DNA from: Balneolaceae bacterium UBA3186
GTDB taxonomy: Bacteria; Bacteroidota; Rhodothermia; Balneolales; Balneolaceae
Direction of reading: 5' to 3'
Length of the DNA stretch: 64,000 nucleotides
Assembly: GCA_002364085.1 (NCBI GenBank)
Contig: DEXK01000013.1
Span: forward strand, 308,908-372,907
Every line of letters begins with the position of its first letter. The stretch's first letter is position 1. Positions 24,098-31,868 of the stretch are shown here, piece by piece. The position numbers were made by a program, and so were the translations under genes. Below the pieces are notes generated by a model that ran no database searches, was not told the origin of the DNA, and was given only the letters and a program-made list of their open reading frames with translations.

Positions 24098-25609
24098 ATG
24101 AAACACACTATTATTTTCCTTTTCGTGTTTGTATTTCTTCAAAAGGATGGATTATTAGCACAATCAGATGGTGATAATTTTTTAAACAATTCTGTTAAAA
24201 CCGAGCATTTCGAACTGCTTCAGGAATTTCTCTCGATTCCGAACGATGCTAATTATCCTGAACAGATCACTGAAAATATTAATTGGCTTTCAGATAAGTT
24301 TAATGAACTTGAGTTTAATACCGCCATATTGGAAACGGAGGCTTTGCCTTTATTCTTTGCTGAGAAGTTAATCAATGAAAATCTACCAACGGTTCTTTTC
24401 TATATGCATTTTGATGGACAACCGGTTGATCTTTCTAAGTGGGACCAAGAAAGTCCATATAATCCTGTTGTTAAAATGAAGAAGGGAGAAGGTTGGGAAA
24501 AAGTGGAAAACCCTGACTTCAAAAACCTTAAAGAGGACTGGAGGATATTTGCCCGCTCGGCTTCGGACGATAAAGGACCAATTGCCATGTTTTTATCTGC
24601 GTTACAGGTTTTACAATCACAAGGAATGTCACCAAAGTTCAATATCAAAGTCATTTTGGACAGCATGGAAGAAAAAGGTTCTCCTGTTCTGGCTCCGGCG
24701 GTTGCAGATCATAAAAGTGTTTTGGCTTCAAATTATTTAGTAGTGTTTGATGGTCCGATGCATGACTCAGGACTTCCAACACTTTTATACGGAGTGAGGG
24801 GAATTACTCGTTTGAGACTGGAAGTATTTGGCCCGTCAAAACCTCAACATAGTGGACACTTTGGAAATTATGCTCCTAATCCTGTCTTCAGAACTGCAGA
24901 GTTATTGGCTAGTATGAAAGATGAAAATGGAAAAGTGATCATTCCGGGTTTTTATGACGGAATAGAGATCGAAGAAAATGCAAAGAAAATCATGGAAGCA
25001 GTTCCTGACGACGAAAGAGGAATCCGAAAAAGAGCAGGATTTGCAAAACCTGAACAAGTTGGAGGAAATTATCAGGAATCAATTCAATATCCATCACTTT
25101 CAGTACTTGGGATACAATCCGGGTGGGTTGGCAATGAAACAAGAACCATTGTGCCTGATAAAGTAATTGTTGAAATGGATATCCGAACAGTACCGGAAAC
25201 AAACAGCAACCGTTTGATCGAATTGGTTAGAAATCATATTGAGGGACAGGGCTTTACAGTGCTGGATCATGAGCCAACACCGGAAGAAATGCTGGAAATT
25301 GATAAGCCACTATATTTTCAAGCAACCCCATTAATGTATCCATTCAGAACTCCAATCGATTCTAAAATTGGGAGTTGGTTAAGAGAAGCCGTGGATAAAG
25401 CACATCACAAAGAAATAGTTCAGATACGGATTAGCGGAGGGAGTGTGCCACTTTCTTTCTTCATTAATGAATTGGAAATACCAGCTGTATTGGTTCCATT
25501 AGTAAACCCGGATAATAATCAACACAGCCCTAATGAGAACCTGAGACTTGGAAATTATGTAGATGGAATACGAACCATTACATCAATATTGATAAGTTCA
25601 ATTGAGTGA
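24098..25609 (+). CDS. M20-family metallopeptidase, exported
   Basis: A 503-residue dinuclear zinc peptidase with a signal peptide (ending GLLAQ). Metal ligands and catalytic residues are visible in order: YMHFDGQPVD (His and Asp), ARSASDDKGP (bridging Asp), DSMEEKGSPV (catalytic Glu-Glu), and the C-terminal NNQHSPNENLRLGNYVDG (His). An inserted lid/dimerisation domain lies between. The HFDGQP and SASDDKGP forms are those of M20 dipeptidases related to carnosinase. It probably hydrolyses small peptides in the periplasm. The DoxX gene starts almost at its stop codon. Confidence 0.9.
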   Translation: MKHTIIFLFVFVFLQKDGLLAQSDGDNFLNNSVKTEHFELLQEFLSIPNDANYPEQITENINWLSDKFNELEFNTAILETEALPLFFAEKLINENLPTVLFYMHFDGQPVDLSKWDQESPYNPVVKMKKGEGWEKVENPDFKNLKEDWRIFARSASDDKGPIAMFLSALQVLQSQGMSPKFNIKVILDSMEEKGSPVLAPAVADHKSVLASNYLVVFDGPMHDSGLPTLLYGVRGITRLRLEVFGPSKPQHSGHFGNYAPNPVFRTAELLASMKDENGKVIIPGFYDGIEIEENAKKIMEAVPDDERGIRKRAGFAKPEQVGGNYQESIQYPSLSVLGIQSGWVGNETRTIVPDKVIVEMDIRTVPETNSNRLIELVRNHIEGQGFTVLDHEPTPEEMLEIDKPLYFQATPLMYPFRTPIDSKIGSWLREAVDKAHHKEIVQIRISGGSVPLSFFINELEIPAVLVPLVNPDNNQHSPNENLRLGNYVDGIRTITSILISSIE

Positions 25610-25611
25610 CC

Positions 25612-26034
25612 ATGTTTAAAAGAGTAACAAAATTCTTAGAATCCAATCAAAAGTACTCCGAAGTATTTATTCGAGCTATTATTGGTTTTCATCTCATATA
25701 TGGTACTCAGGATAATGTGTTCTCTTGGGAAAGAATGCTTGAATTTTCGGAATTTTTAGCAAGCTTCGGTTTTCCAATCCCGTTGGTTTCGGCAGTTGCA
25801 TCCGTTTACGCGCAATTCATTTGTGGGATACTTTTTATAATAGGATACCAAGTTCGTATTTCAGCTGTAATAATGATCTGTAATTTTATTATCGCACTTT
25901 TAATGGTTCATACCGGTGATACTTATCCCGGTGCTTTTCCGGCTATTATGATGCTTGCAGGATCTCTGTATTTGTTATTTAACGGGAGCAAAGTATTAAA
26001 CGTGAATACTCTGTTTTTTAAGAAAGAGTTGTAG
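25612..26034 (+). CDS. DoxX-family membrane protein
   Basis: A protein of about 140 residues with four membrane helices (FIRAIIGFHLIYGTQDNVF, FPIPLVSAVASVYAQFICGI, VIMICNFIIALLMVHTGD, PAIMMLAGSLYLLFNGS). The arrangement and the Gly/Phe-rich loops are those of DoxX/SURF4-like proteins, whose function is mostly unknown. The ATG at 25612 follows the peptidase stop by two bases. An overlapping GTG at 25606 is the alternative. It is probably co-transcribed with the peptidase gene. Confidence 0.82.
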   Translation: MFKRVTKFLESNQKYSEVFIRAIIGFHLIYGTQDNVFSWERMLEFSEFLASFGFPIPLVSAVASVYAQFICGILFIIGYQVRISAVIMICNFIIALLMVHTGDTYPGAFPAIMMLAGSLYLLFNGSKVLNVNTLFFKKEL

Positions 26035-26100
26035 ATGTCAGGTAATTCGTTGACAGTCTGGTAGAGATCGTTGTGCTAGGTTAAGCTTTATTATCTGGTC

Positions 26101-26262
26101 TCGATGCTATGCATTGGAAACGGACCTCCCCGGCTACGAAATAAATTCTTTGGTTCTGAGTAGTTCGCCCCTCCTTGGATAAGGAGGGGAATTTCCGGGT
26201 TAATTCTAAATTTTATCAACGAGTACTCCTCCTTTTGCAGGAGGAGACAGAGGAGGTCTTTA
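26101..26262. repeat. Composite hairpin repeat block, truncated copy
   Basis: Only the middle of the block remains, namely the CGGACCTCCC stretch, the CCCCTCCTT/AAGGAGGGG hairpin (26168) and the CTCCTCCTT/CAGGAGGAG hairpin. The ATTCCTGC and ATCTCG hairpins are missing and the large foldable element follows about 30 bases later. Confidence 0.8.
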
Positions 26263-26292
26263 CTTAAGGATTGTGAGTACATTTACTTGGCA

Positions 26293-26527
26293 ATGTACTT
26301 TTACCGCTACTGAGCTTCCTCAGCACAGGCGCCAGTACCAAAAGCTCCCGACAAGAATTATTGGCGCGAACTCCATTACATCGACTAATCATTACAAAAG
26401 GTCTACGAACGTTTGATACATATTCAAGAATCAGCCTGAGTGTAATGATTGCTCCTTCGGAGCCGTCGATTTCATTACGTTCTTTCCTCGCCAATAATTC
26501 TAAAGGTCGGTGTAATTGGATGCTTTA
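26293..26527. repeat. Large foldable repeat element, second copy
   Basis: The arms AGAATTATTGGCG (26354-26366) and CGCCAATAATTCT (26489-26501) are identical to those at 11930 and 12065. The leading hairpin is replaced by a CTGAG-CTTC-CTCAG hairpin, a form shared with 63912-64000. A conserved reverse-strand frame runs through it but varies with the repeat and is not a gene. Confidence 0.75.
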
Positions 26528-26597
26528 TTGAAATACTGAGGTTTATTAGAAACGGGACAATTGTTGTAAGTGAATTATCTAACTTCTACAAGAGTGA

Positions 26598-27254
26598 CTA
26601 AAAAGCTCTATTTAAAAAAGCGTGTAAAGGCTGAATAACCCGGAAATATTTCATAAGCGCTTCTGCCTGATAGCTCTCTTTAACAAACGTCGAAGCCTTG
26701 AATTTTGCCATAGCATAAAATTGTTTATTAGCTATATATGGGAGTTTATTTTCAAGATCAGCATATTTTTTATCGAGCCTTTTATTGCGTTCGCCCTGCA
26801 GTTCTCCGAAATTACTCTTGAATTCAGGATCAGTAACTATGCTGGTGAACTCTTCTTTGTGAGATGCTATCAAATCCCTGACTTTTGTAAGTCTGTCTTT
26901 AGAAAGCTGATATAATCCACCTCCAACATGGACATTTTCTGCTCCGATGCCGATATAAAATCCCGGAACTTCAGACTTCTTTCCTTCAGAGGATAAACTG
27001 GCTTTCATTAGTGTGTTATATGGAGTTTTATCTTTCGAAAAGCGGATATCTCTGTTGATCCGAAATAAGGTTTTCTTGGCATCTGTATGGAGATCAGGTT
27101 CAATTTCGAGGAGTGCAGGAATTAAAGCTTCTATCAATTCTATAAAAGGCTTTCGAACATGATTCTCATAATCTTTTCGATGATCATCAAACCATTCTTT
27201 ATGGTTATTCTTTTCGAGCCCTTCAAAAAACGAGATGTAGTTTTGGTCGATCAT
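26598..27254 (-). CDS. DUF2461 family protein
   Basis: A 218-residue protein matching DUF2461 (TIGR02453). It has FFEGLEKNNHKEWFDDHR near the N-terminus, the conserved FRINRDIRFSKDKTPYNTLM core, and PGFYIGIGAENVHVGGGLYQ. Members are widespread in bacteria and have no established role. Its stop lies next to the start of the TfoX-like gene, three bases apart on the same strand, so the three genes from 27914 down to 26598 form one operon. Confidence 0.88.
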   Translation of the reverse strand: MIDQNYISFFEGLEKNNHKEWFDDHRKDYENHVRKPFIELIEALIPALLEIEPDLHTDAKKTLFRINRDIRFSKDKTPYNTLMKASLSSEGKKSEVPGFYIGIGAENVHVGGGLYQLSKDRLTKVRDLIASHKEEFTSIVTDPEFKSNFGELQGERNKRLDKKYADLENKLPYIANKQFYAMAKFKASTFVKESYQAEALMKYFRVIQPLHAFLNRAF

Positions 27255-27256
27255 GA

Positions 27257-27589
27257 TTACTTCTTTTTGGCTAAAACTGCAGCTTCATAGGAGTCTTCAG
27301 CCCACAGTTTCATTAGTTGCTTGTCTTCGATTACATGAGCTGGCGCTGACCAATACGGCATTCCTTTGCCTTTCTTGGCATGATCAAACGGTTTCATTCC
27401 TTCGGCTTCAAACTTTGGGATCAGTTGATCATTCACTCTGAAATAGAATGCATTTTCACTGGTCACCATGGCAAACATGATCTTGTCTTTGAAGATCCCA
27501 ACACCGCCAAACATTTTTCTGGATGATGCGCCTTCAAATTCTGATAGTTGATCGACGATGTAATCGACATATTCCTGATTTAAAGCCAT
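27257..27589 (-). CDS. TfoX N-terminal domain protein
   Basis: A 110-residue single-domain protein of the TfoX_N family. Recognisable parts are VDYIVDQLSEFEGASSRKMF, GGVGIFKDKIMFAMV, and AFYFRVNDQLIPKFEAEG with GMPYWSAPAHVIED. Full-length TfoX/Sxy proteins activate competence genes, but stand-alone N-terminal domains like this one are of unknown function. It is the middle gene of a three-gene operon and overlaps the upstream gene by 56 bases. Confidence 0.88.
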   Translation of the reverse strand: MALNQEYVDYIVDQLSEFEGASSRKMFGGVGIFKDKIMFAMVTSENAFYFRVNDQLIPKFEAEGMKPFDHAKKGKGMPYWSAPAHVIEDKQLMKLWAEDSYEAAVLAKKK

Positions 27590-27914
27590 GATTATTTATT
27601 TTTTTGATTACAGTTAATGCTTCCAGAGTCAGAGATTCCCATAATTCATGTTGGGAAAAAGAAACCTCAAACCAGCCTGCCAACGGACCTTTATTTTTGA
27701 ATGGATTGAAAGGAATAGATTCAAAATCCTGAGCTTCCGGATCAAAGGTTTTTCCGAATTTGAAAACCATATTTCCATTCTTAGAAATAAATACAAATAC
27801 ATTCCCATAATATTTGATGGCTTCGGTACTCATCATCTTTCCGGCGGTAACCATCTTTTCCTCCCGGATCAGCTTAGCTCTGATCTGCTCAAATAATGCT
27901 TTTTGTTCTTCCAT
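27534..27914 (-). CDS. TfoX-like protein with an extended tail
   Basis: A 126-residue protein resembling a second TfoX_N-like domain (GKMMSTEAIKYYGNVFVFIS, FKFGKTFDPEAQDFESIPFN, GWFEVSFSQHELWESL). The natural end seems to be near LTLEALTVIKK. From there the frame continues 18 residues into the next gene. A run of seven A on the coding strand (27599-27605) lies just at that point, and one more A would give a TAA about ten bases before the next start. The tail may thus be a homopolymer frameshift, either real or a sequencing error. Confidence 0.75.
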   Translation of the reverse strand: MEEQKALFEQIRAKLIREEKMVTAGKMMSTEAIKYYGNVFVFISKNGNMVFKFGKTFDPEAQDFESIPFNPFKNKGPLAGWFEVSFSQHELWESLTLEALTVIKKINNHGFKSGICRLHRRSTIRI

Positions 27915-27993
27915 TCGATCAATTTATAGAATGACAACTGAGAATCCGAATAAGGGACAAGGTTTTGTAAGGAATGGTGTGTGAGGCTGTCTT

Positions 27994-28037
27994 ACTGTTT
28001 ATCCGCGAAGACCTGAAGGACCTCGCTGGCAAACAGT
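27994..28037 (+). repeat. Left terminal hairpin of the Y1 transposase element
   Basis: ACTGTTT (27994-28000) pairs with AAACAGT (28031-28037). Inside, GCGAAG pairs with CCTCGC with one mismatch, and CC-TGAA-GG forms the tip. Bases 28004-28030 are the reverse complement of 28486-28512 at 24 of 27 positions, so the transposase gene is flanked by inverted hairpins. Confidence 0.7.
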
Positions 28038-28050
28038 AATAAACATGATT
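28029..28050 (+). repeat. 22-base direct repeat, copy 1
   Basis: An exact copy lies at 28649-28670, beyond the right hairpin. This copy ends four bases before the transposase ATG. Confidence 0.85.
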
Positions 28051-28054
28051 TAAA

Positions 28055-28468
28055 ATGCCGAAAACGTATTCATCAGTTTGGCTTCATATTGTTTGGGGCA
28101 CTAAACTACGGAAACCTAATTTGTTCAGGTCTTTCAGATATGATCTATTTAATTATCTAAAATCATATGGTGAGAAAAATGACATACTTGTTGATGTAAT
28201 AAATGGAATCGAAGACCATGTTCATTTATTAATTCGTCTAAAAACCACACAGGAAATTTCAGAGGTAATAAATTTATTAAAAGGAGCCTCGTCAAGATGG
28301 ATAAATCTGAACGCCAACCTGGAAGAAACATTCAAATGGCAGAATGGTTATGGTGTTTTCTCTGTAAGCGAAAAGGATATACCGAAAGTCAGAAACTATA
28401 TTTACAATCAGGAAGAACATCATAAAGCCGTTTCTTATTCAGAAGAATTAAAGAAACTGGTTAAATAA
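28055..28468 (+). CDS. Y1 (IS200/REP-associated) transposase
   Basis: This 137-residue protein is a single-domain HUH enzyme. The metal-binding HUH motif is in GIEDHVHLLIRL, and the nucleophile tyrosine is most likely in the C-terminal helix (KVRNYIYNQEEHHK). SSVWLHIVWGTKLRKP at the start and LKGASSRWIN are typical of IS200-like TnpA proteins. These enzymes cut single-stranded DNA at hairpins. The gene is complete and bounded by inverted hairpins like those of REP-associated transposases (RAYTs), while an IS200 element would have subterminal hairpins too. It is not possible to decide between a mobile IS and a domesticated RAYT from one copy. Confidence 0.85.
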   Translation: MPKTYSSVWLHIVWGTKLRKPNLFRSFRYDLFNYLKSYGEKNDILVDVINGIEDHVHLLIRLKTTQEISEVINLLKGASSRWINLNANLEETFKWQNGYGVFSVSEKDIPKVRNYIYNQEEHHKAVSYSEELKKLVK

Positions 28469-28485
28469 CTACCAATGAAACATTA

Positions 28486-28512
28486 GCCAGCGAATTCCTT
28501 CAGGTATTCGCG
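28486..28512 (+). repeat. Right terminal hairpin of the Y1 transposase element
   Basis: GCGAAT (28490-28495) pairs perfectly with ATTCGC (28506-28511) and CC-TTCA-GG forms the tip, with a T/T mismatch between the two stems. This is the inverted counterpart of the left hairpin. Confidence 0.7.
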
Positions 28513-28590
28513 AGTAGTTTAGCAATGAATGTAGTGTAAGAGAAAAAAGAATTATTGGTTATAGATGAGATTTTGATATGATTAGTTAAA

Positions 28591-28642
28591 AAGGAAGTCA
28601 CAGACTTCCTTGTCTTGTATTTTCAAGTTACAAACTTGAAAA
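28591..28642. repeat. Two adjacent perfect hairpins with ACA loops
   Basis: AAGGAAGTC/GACTTCCTT (28591-28611) and TTTTCAAGTT/AACTTGAAAA (28620-28642) both have the three-base loop ACA. They lie between the right transposase hairpin and the second 22-base direct repeat. Nothing else is present in the gene-free stretch 28469-28778 apart from these, the repeat and the pyrC promoter. Confidence 0.75.
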
Positions 28643-28648
28643 ATCTGT

Positions 28649-28670
28649 GCAAACAGTAATAAACATGATT
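28649..28670 (+). repeat. 22-base direct repeat, copy 2
   Basis: Exact copy of 28029-28050. Together they bracket the transposase gene, its right hairpin and the two ACA-loop hairpins. Confidence 0.85.
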
Positions 28671-28742
28671 CATTAAGCTGAAGACATAAAGATATTAACT
28701 AAGATTCCAATAATGCCTTTCAATATTCAAATCATAAAGCCT

Positions 28743-28750
28743 TATATTTG
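28743..28750 (+). promoter_or_regulatory. Candidate -7 motif of pyrC
   Basis: TATATTTG is an exact TAnnTTTG match, 28 bases before the pyrC ATG. This is the best-placed example in the window. Confidence 0.45.
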
Positions 28751-28778
28751 ACCAATTCAAAAATCTAAATAGCTTAAA

Positions 28779-30059
28779 ATGCTCCTGAAAAATCTTCGTC
28801 CGGTTAGTAAAGAACACAACGGAAAAGACACAATCGACATCAGAATCCAAGATGGAAAGATCTCAGAAATAGGAAAATCTTTAAAAGCTGAGAAGGGAGA
28901 AGATTCTCATGATTTTGAAGGAGCTTATGTAAGTCCGGGTTGGATGGACATGCATATTCATTTGCGTGAGCCGGGTTATGAGCACAAAGAAACGATCAAA
29001 ACCGGTTGTGCAGCAGCGGCTTTTGGCGGATTTACAGCGGTTGCTTGTATGCCCAACACTAAGCCGGCTACGCACACCAGAGATGTGGTGGAATACATCA
29101 TCAAAAAAGGAAATGAAACTCCCGTAGATGTACACCCGATCGGTTGTGTGACCAAAGACAGAGCAGGAAAGTCGATCGCTGAAATGGGAGATATGAAAGA
29201 CGGTGGAGCGGTTGCGTTTAGTGACGACGGAGATCCGGTTTATGATTCTCAGGTGATGCGTGTTGCTTTGGAATATTCTTCCATGCTTGGTATGCCGATC
29301 ATTAATCATGAAGAAGATCTGGAGTTATCACGTCCGGGGCATATGAATGAAGGAAGAGTCTCTACCAGACTTGGTTTAGATGGAACGCCTTCAATCGCTG
29401 AAGAAACCATGATCGCTCGCGATATTTTATTGGCTGAATACACCGGTGGTCACATTCACGTTGCTCACATCAGTACAAAAGGAGCAGTCGATCTTGTTAG
29501 AGAAGGAAAGAAAAAAGGAATTAATGTAACCACAGAAGTGTGCGCTCATCATTTTGATCTGACGGACGAAGAAATAGAGAAGCAAAAGTTCAATACAAAC
29601 TTCAAAATGCACCCGCCACTTAGAACACAAGAAGATGTGGACGCGATGATAGAAGGATTGGTTGACGGAACTATTGATGTGATCTGTACTGATCATGCTC
29701 CTCATGCTATTGAAGAAAAAGAAGTGGAATTCATTTATGCTCCAAACGGAATAATTGGATTAGAAACAGCCTGGAGTATCTCCAACATGAGATTATTCAA
29801 AACCAAGAAATTGAACCTTCAGCAACTGGTTGAAAAACTGAGTTATAATCCACGGAAAATTTTAAATCTTGAAGTTCCTGCACTCGAAGAAGGAGCACAA
29901 GCAAATCTGACATTCTTCAATACTGATGAAGAGTGGACCTTTGATCCTAAAAACGTTCGTTCGAAATCTAAAAACTCTCCGTATCTGAATAAGAAGCTAA
30001 CTGGTAGAGCGGTCGGGATCTTTAACCGTGGTGAGTTGGTGATTAATGAGTTGAGGTAA
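28779..30059 (+). CDS. pyrC: Dihydroorotase
   Basis: A 426-residue amidohydrolase of the class I (PyrC/AllB) dihydroorotase type. The metal-binding DMHIHLREPG lies near residue 57, followed by CMPNTKPATHT, AVAFSDDGDPV, the second pair of metal His residues (INHEED, HIHVAHISTKGA) and the catalytic Asp in CTDHAPH. It closes carbamoyl-aspartate to dihydroorotate in pyrimidine synthesis. The N- and C-terminal composite beta domain is present (LKNLRPVSKE, GRAVGIFNRGELVINEL). The gene stands alone behind a TAnnTTTG motif. Confidence 0.94.
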   Translation: MLLKNLRPVSKEHNGKDTIDIRIQDGKISEIGKSLKAEKGEDSHDFEGAYVSPGWMDMHIHLREPGYEHKETIKTGCAAAAFGGFTAVACMPNTKPATHTRDVVEYIIKKGNETPVDVHPIGCVTKDRAGKSIAEMGDMKDGGAVAFSDDGDPVYDSQVMRVALEYSSMLGMPIINHEEDLELSRPGHMNEGRVSTRLGLDGTPSIAEETMIARDILLAEYTGGHIHVAHISTKGAVDLVREGKKKGINVTTEVCAHHFDLTDEEIEKQKFNTNFKMHPPLRTQEDVDAMIEGLVDGTIDVICTDHAPHAIEEKEVEFIYAPNGIIGLETAWSISNMRLFKTKKLNLQQLVEKLSYNPRKILNLEVPALEEGAQANLTFFNTDEEWTFDPKNVRSKSKNSPYLNKKLTGRAVGIFNRGELVINELR

Positions 30060-30074
30060 GTAAGAACGAATATT

Positions 30075-30179
30075 TGTCATGTCGAACGAATGTGAGACAT
30101 CTAATGATTTTCGAAATAAATTATAATTATGAAGATTTCTCGGTCATCCGCTGTGCAGCGGATTCAACTCGAAATGACA
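30075..30179. repeat. 105-base palindromic (MITE-like) element
   Basis: The ends TGTCATGTCGA (30075-30085) and TCGAAATGACA (30169-30179) are inverted repeats with one mismatch. GAGACATCT and AGATTTCTC pair within, and ATCCGCTG/CAGCGGAT (30146-30163) forms a perfect internal hairpin. It fills the gap between pyrC and tsaB. Confidence 0.65.
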
Positions 30180-30193
30180 GAAGATGGTGAGGA

Positions 30194-30865
30194 ATGATTA
30201 AAAAAATCCTAGCTTACGAAACTTCTACAAACATTTGCTCGGTAGCTTTTCAGAATACAGACGGAAAGGTATTCGAAAAACGCGTTCAGGGAAGAAGTGT
30301 ACATTCTGATAATCTGTTTTTGTTTACTCAGCAGTTAATGAAAGAGCATGACTTCAAAATAGAAGATCTGAATGCTGTATTAGTAAGCAATGGACCTGGT
30401 TCGTATACCGGATTGCGAATCGCTGCAAGTGCGATCAAAGGGATCATATTTGATAAGGATGTGAACCTGTTTGCTTGTAATACATTGGCATCCTTTGCAA
30501 TGGCTACAGAAAGTAGCTCAGAAGCTATTCACTCGATCATCGATGCTAGAAGGAATCATGTGTATCATCAAGCATTTAAACTTGATGATGAGCTTGAAAT
30601 TCTTACAGAAGCAAAAGTGATAGAATTATCTGATCTGGAAGAGCAAATTGAATCAGGTTACACTTTGATTGGAACAGGAATCGATCGAATCAGTAAAAAA
30701 GCTTTGGAAGACGTACAGGTTTTTGACGACAGTTTTATTTCAGCGAAATCCTTGATCAGGCTTTTTCAATTGGAAAATAACACCGATTTCTGTATTAAAA
30801 CACATCCTGAAGAGTTGAATTCGAATTATATCAGCAGTAGTCAGGTTAATAACACGAAGGCATAA
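30194..30865 (+). CDS. tsaB: tRNA threonylcarbamoyladenosine synthesis protein TsaB
   Basis: This 223-residue protein belongs to the ASKHA family. It has the ATPase-type N-terminal loop (LAYETSTNICSVAF) and the family signature NGPGSYTGLRIAAS. TsaB pairs with TsaD and TsaE to place threonylcarbamoyl on A37 of ANN-decoding tRNAs. It lacks the metal-binding His pair of TsaD, as expected. Length is normal. It is followed 64 bases later by accD. Confidence 0.93.
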   Translation: MIKKILAYETSTNICSVAFQNTDGKVFEKRVQGRSVHSDNLFLFTQQLMKEHDFKIEDLNAVLVSNGPGSYTGLRIAASAIKGIIFDKDVNLFACNTLASFAMATESSSEAIHSIIDARRNHVYHQAFKLDDELEILTEAKVIELSDLEEQIESGYTLIGTGIDRISKKALEDVQVFDDSFISAKSLIRLFQLENNTDFCIKTHPEELNSNYISSSQVNNTKA

Positions 30866-30929
30866 ACAGATTCTTATTTAAGGTTAAGATTGGTTATTTT
30901 GTGCCTCTAAAAAAATTCAATTACAAACT

Positions 30930-31775
30930 ATGAGTTGGTTTAAAAGAAAAGACGAAAATATTCAGACCGAGACTAAAAAAGAAATGCCGGAAGGCGTTTG
31001 GGTTAAGGTTCCAACTACCGGTGAAACTATTCATCGGCGCGAATTGGAAGACAATTTATGGGTTGATCCTTTAAGTGGTTATCACTTCAGAATTGGAAGT
31101 AAGCAGTACTTTTCGATCATTTTTGATGACAATAAATTTGAGGAATTAGGTCAGAATATAATGCCGACCGATCCTCTGGAATTTTCTGATACTAAGAAAT
31201 ACAAAGACCGATTAGCTGATTCTCAGAAGAAATCAGGATTGTCTGATGCAGCTAGGGTTGGTGTTGGTAAAATGAATGGAATCGATCTTGTAGTTGGTTG
31301 TATGGACTTCGGTTTTATTGGTGGAAGTATGGGTTCCGTAGTTGGTGAACGACTTGGAATTGCTATTGATCATGCAAGAGAAAATAAAATTCCGTTGATC
31401 ATCATTTCACAAACAGGCGGAGCCAGAATGATGGAAAGTGTGCTGAGTTTGATGCAAATGGCTAAGACTTCAGCAAAACTGGCTCAATTGGAAGAAGATG
31501 GAGTTCCGTACATTTCATATATGACGCATCCAACAACCGGTGGTGTGACTGCAAGTTATGCAATGCTTGGTGATTTTAATGTTGCTGAACCCGGCGCACT
31601 TATTGCTTTTGCAGGGCCGAGGGTAGTTCGTCAGACGATTGGTCGTGACCTTCCTGAAGGATTCCAAACCGCAGAATATTTACTGGAGCATGGTTTTCTG
31701 GATTTTATAGTTCCAAGAAATACGATGAAGTCCAAGCTTACAAAACTTTTGAAGTTGGTTCTTCATAAGAAGTAA
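30930..31775 (+). CDS. accD: Acetyl-CoA carboxylase carboxyltransferase beta subunit, zinc ribbon lost
   Basis: A 281-residue protein with the usual MSWFKRK start and the crotonase-fold carboxyltransferase core ([65 protein letters not shown]). With AccA it transfers carboxyl from biotin to acetyl-CoA, giving malonyl-CoA. The four zinc cysteines of E. coli AccD (27, 30, 46, 49) are replaced at the same numbers by Val27, Thr30, Asp46 and Ser49, so the N-terminal ribbon cannot bind zinc. From memory, several Bacteroidota AccD proteins show the same loss. Confidence 0.94.
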   Translation: MSWFKRKDENIQTETKKEMPEGVWVKVPTTGETIHRRELEDNLWVDPLSGYHFRIGSKQYFSIIFDDNKFEELGQNIMPTDPLEFSDTKKYKDRLADSQKKSGLSDAARVGVGKMNGIDLVVGCMDFGFIGGSMGSVVGERLGIAIDHARENKIPLIIISQTGGARMMESVLSLMQMAKTSAKLAQLEEDGVPYISYMTHPTTGGVTASYAMLGDFNVAEPGALIAFAGPRVVRQTIGRDLPEGFQTAEYLLEHGFLDFIVPRNTMKSKLTKLLKLVLHKK

Positions 31776-31805
31776 CTGATTCAGTTCCCGTCAATTTTTA
31801 AAAAA

Positions 31806-31853
31806 GTTATTAGTTATTGGTTATTTGTAGAAATGAAACCAATAACTAATAAC
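31806..31853. repeat. 17-bp perfect stem-loop between accD and obgE
   Basis: The arm 31806-31822 (GTTATTAGTTATTGGTT) is exactly complementary to 31837-31853, with a 14-base loop. There is no T-run on the obgE side, so it is either a strand-unbiased terminator of accD or a small palindromic repeat. Confidence 0.7.
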
Positions 31854-31868
31854 CATTAACCTCGAAGA

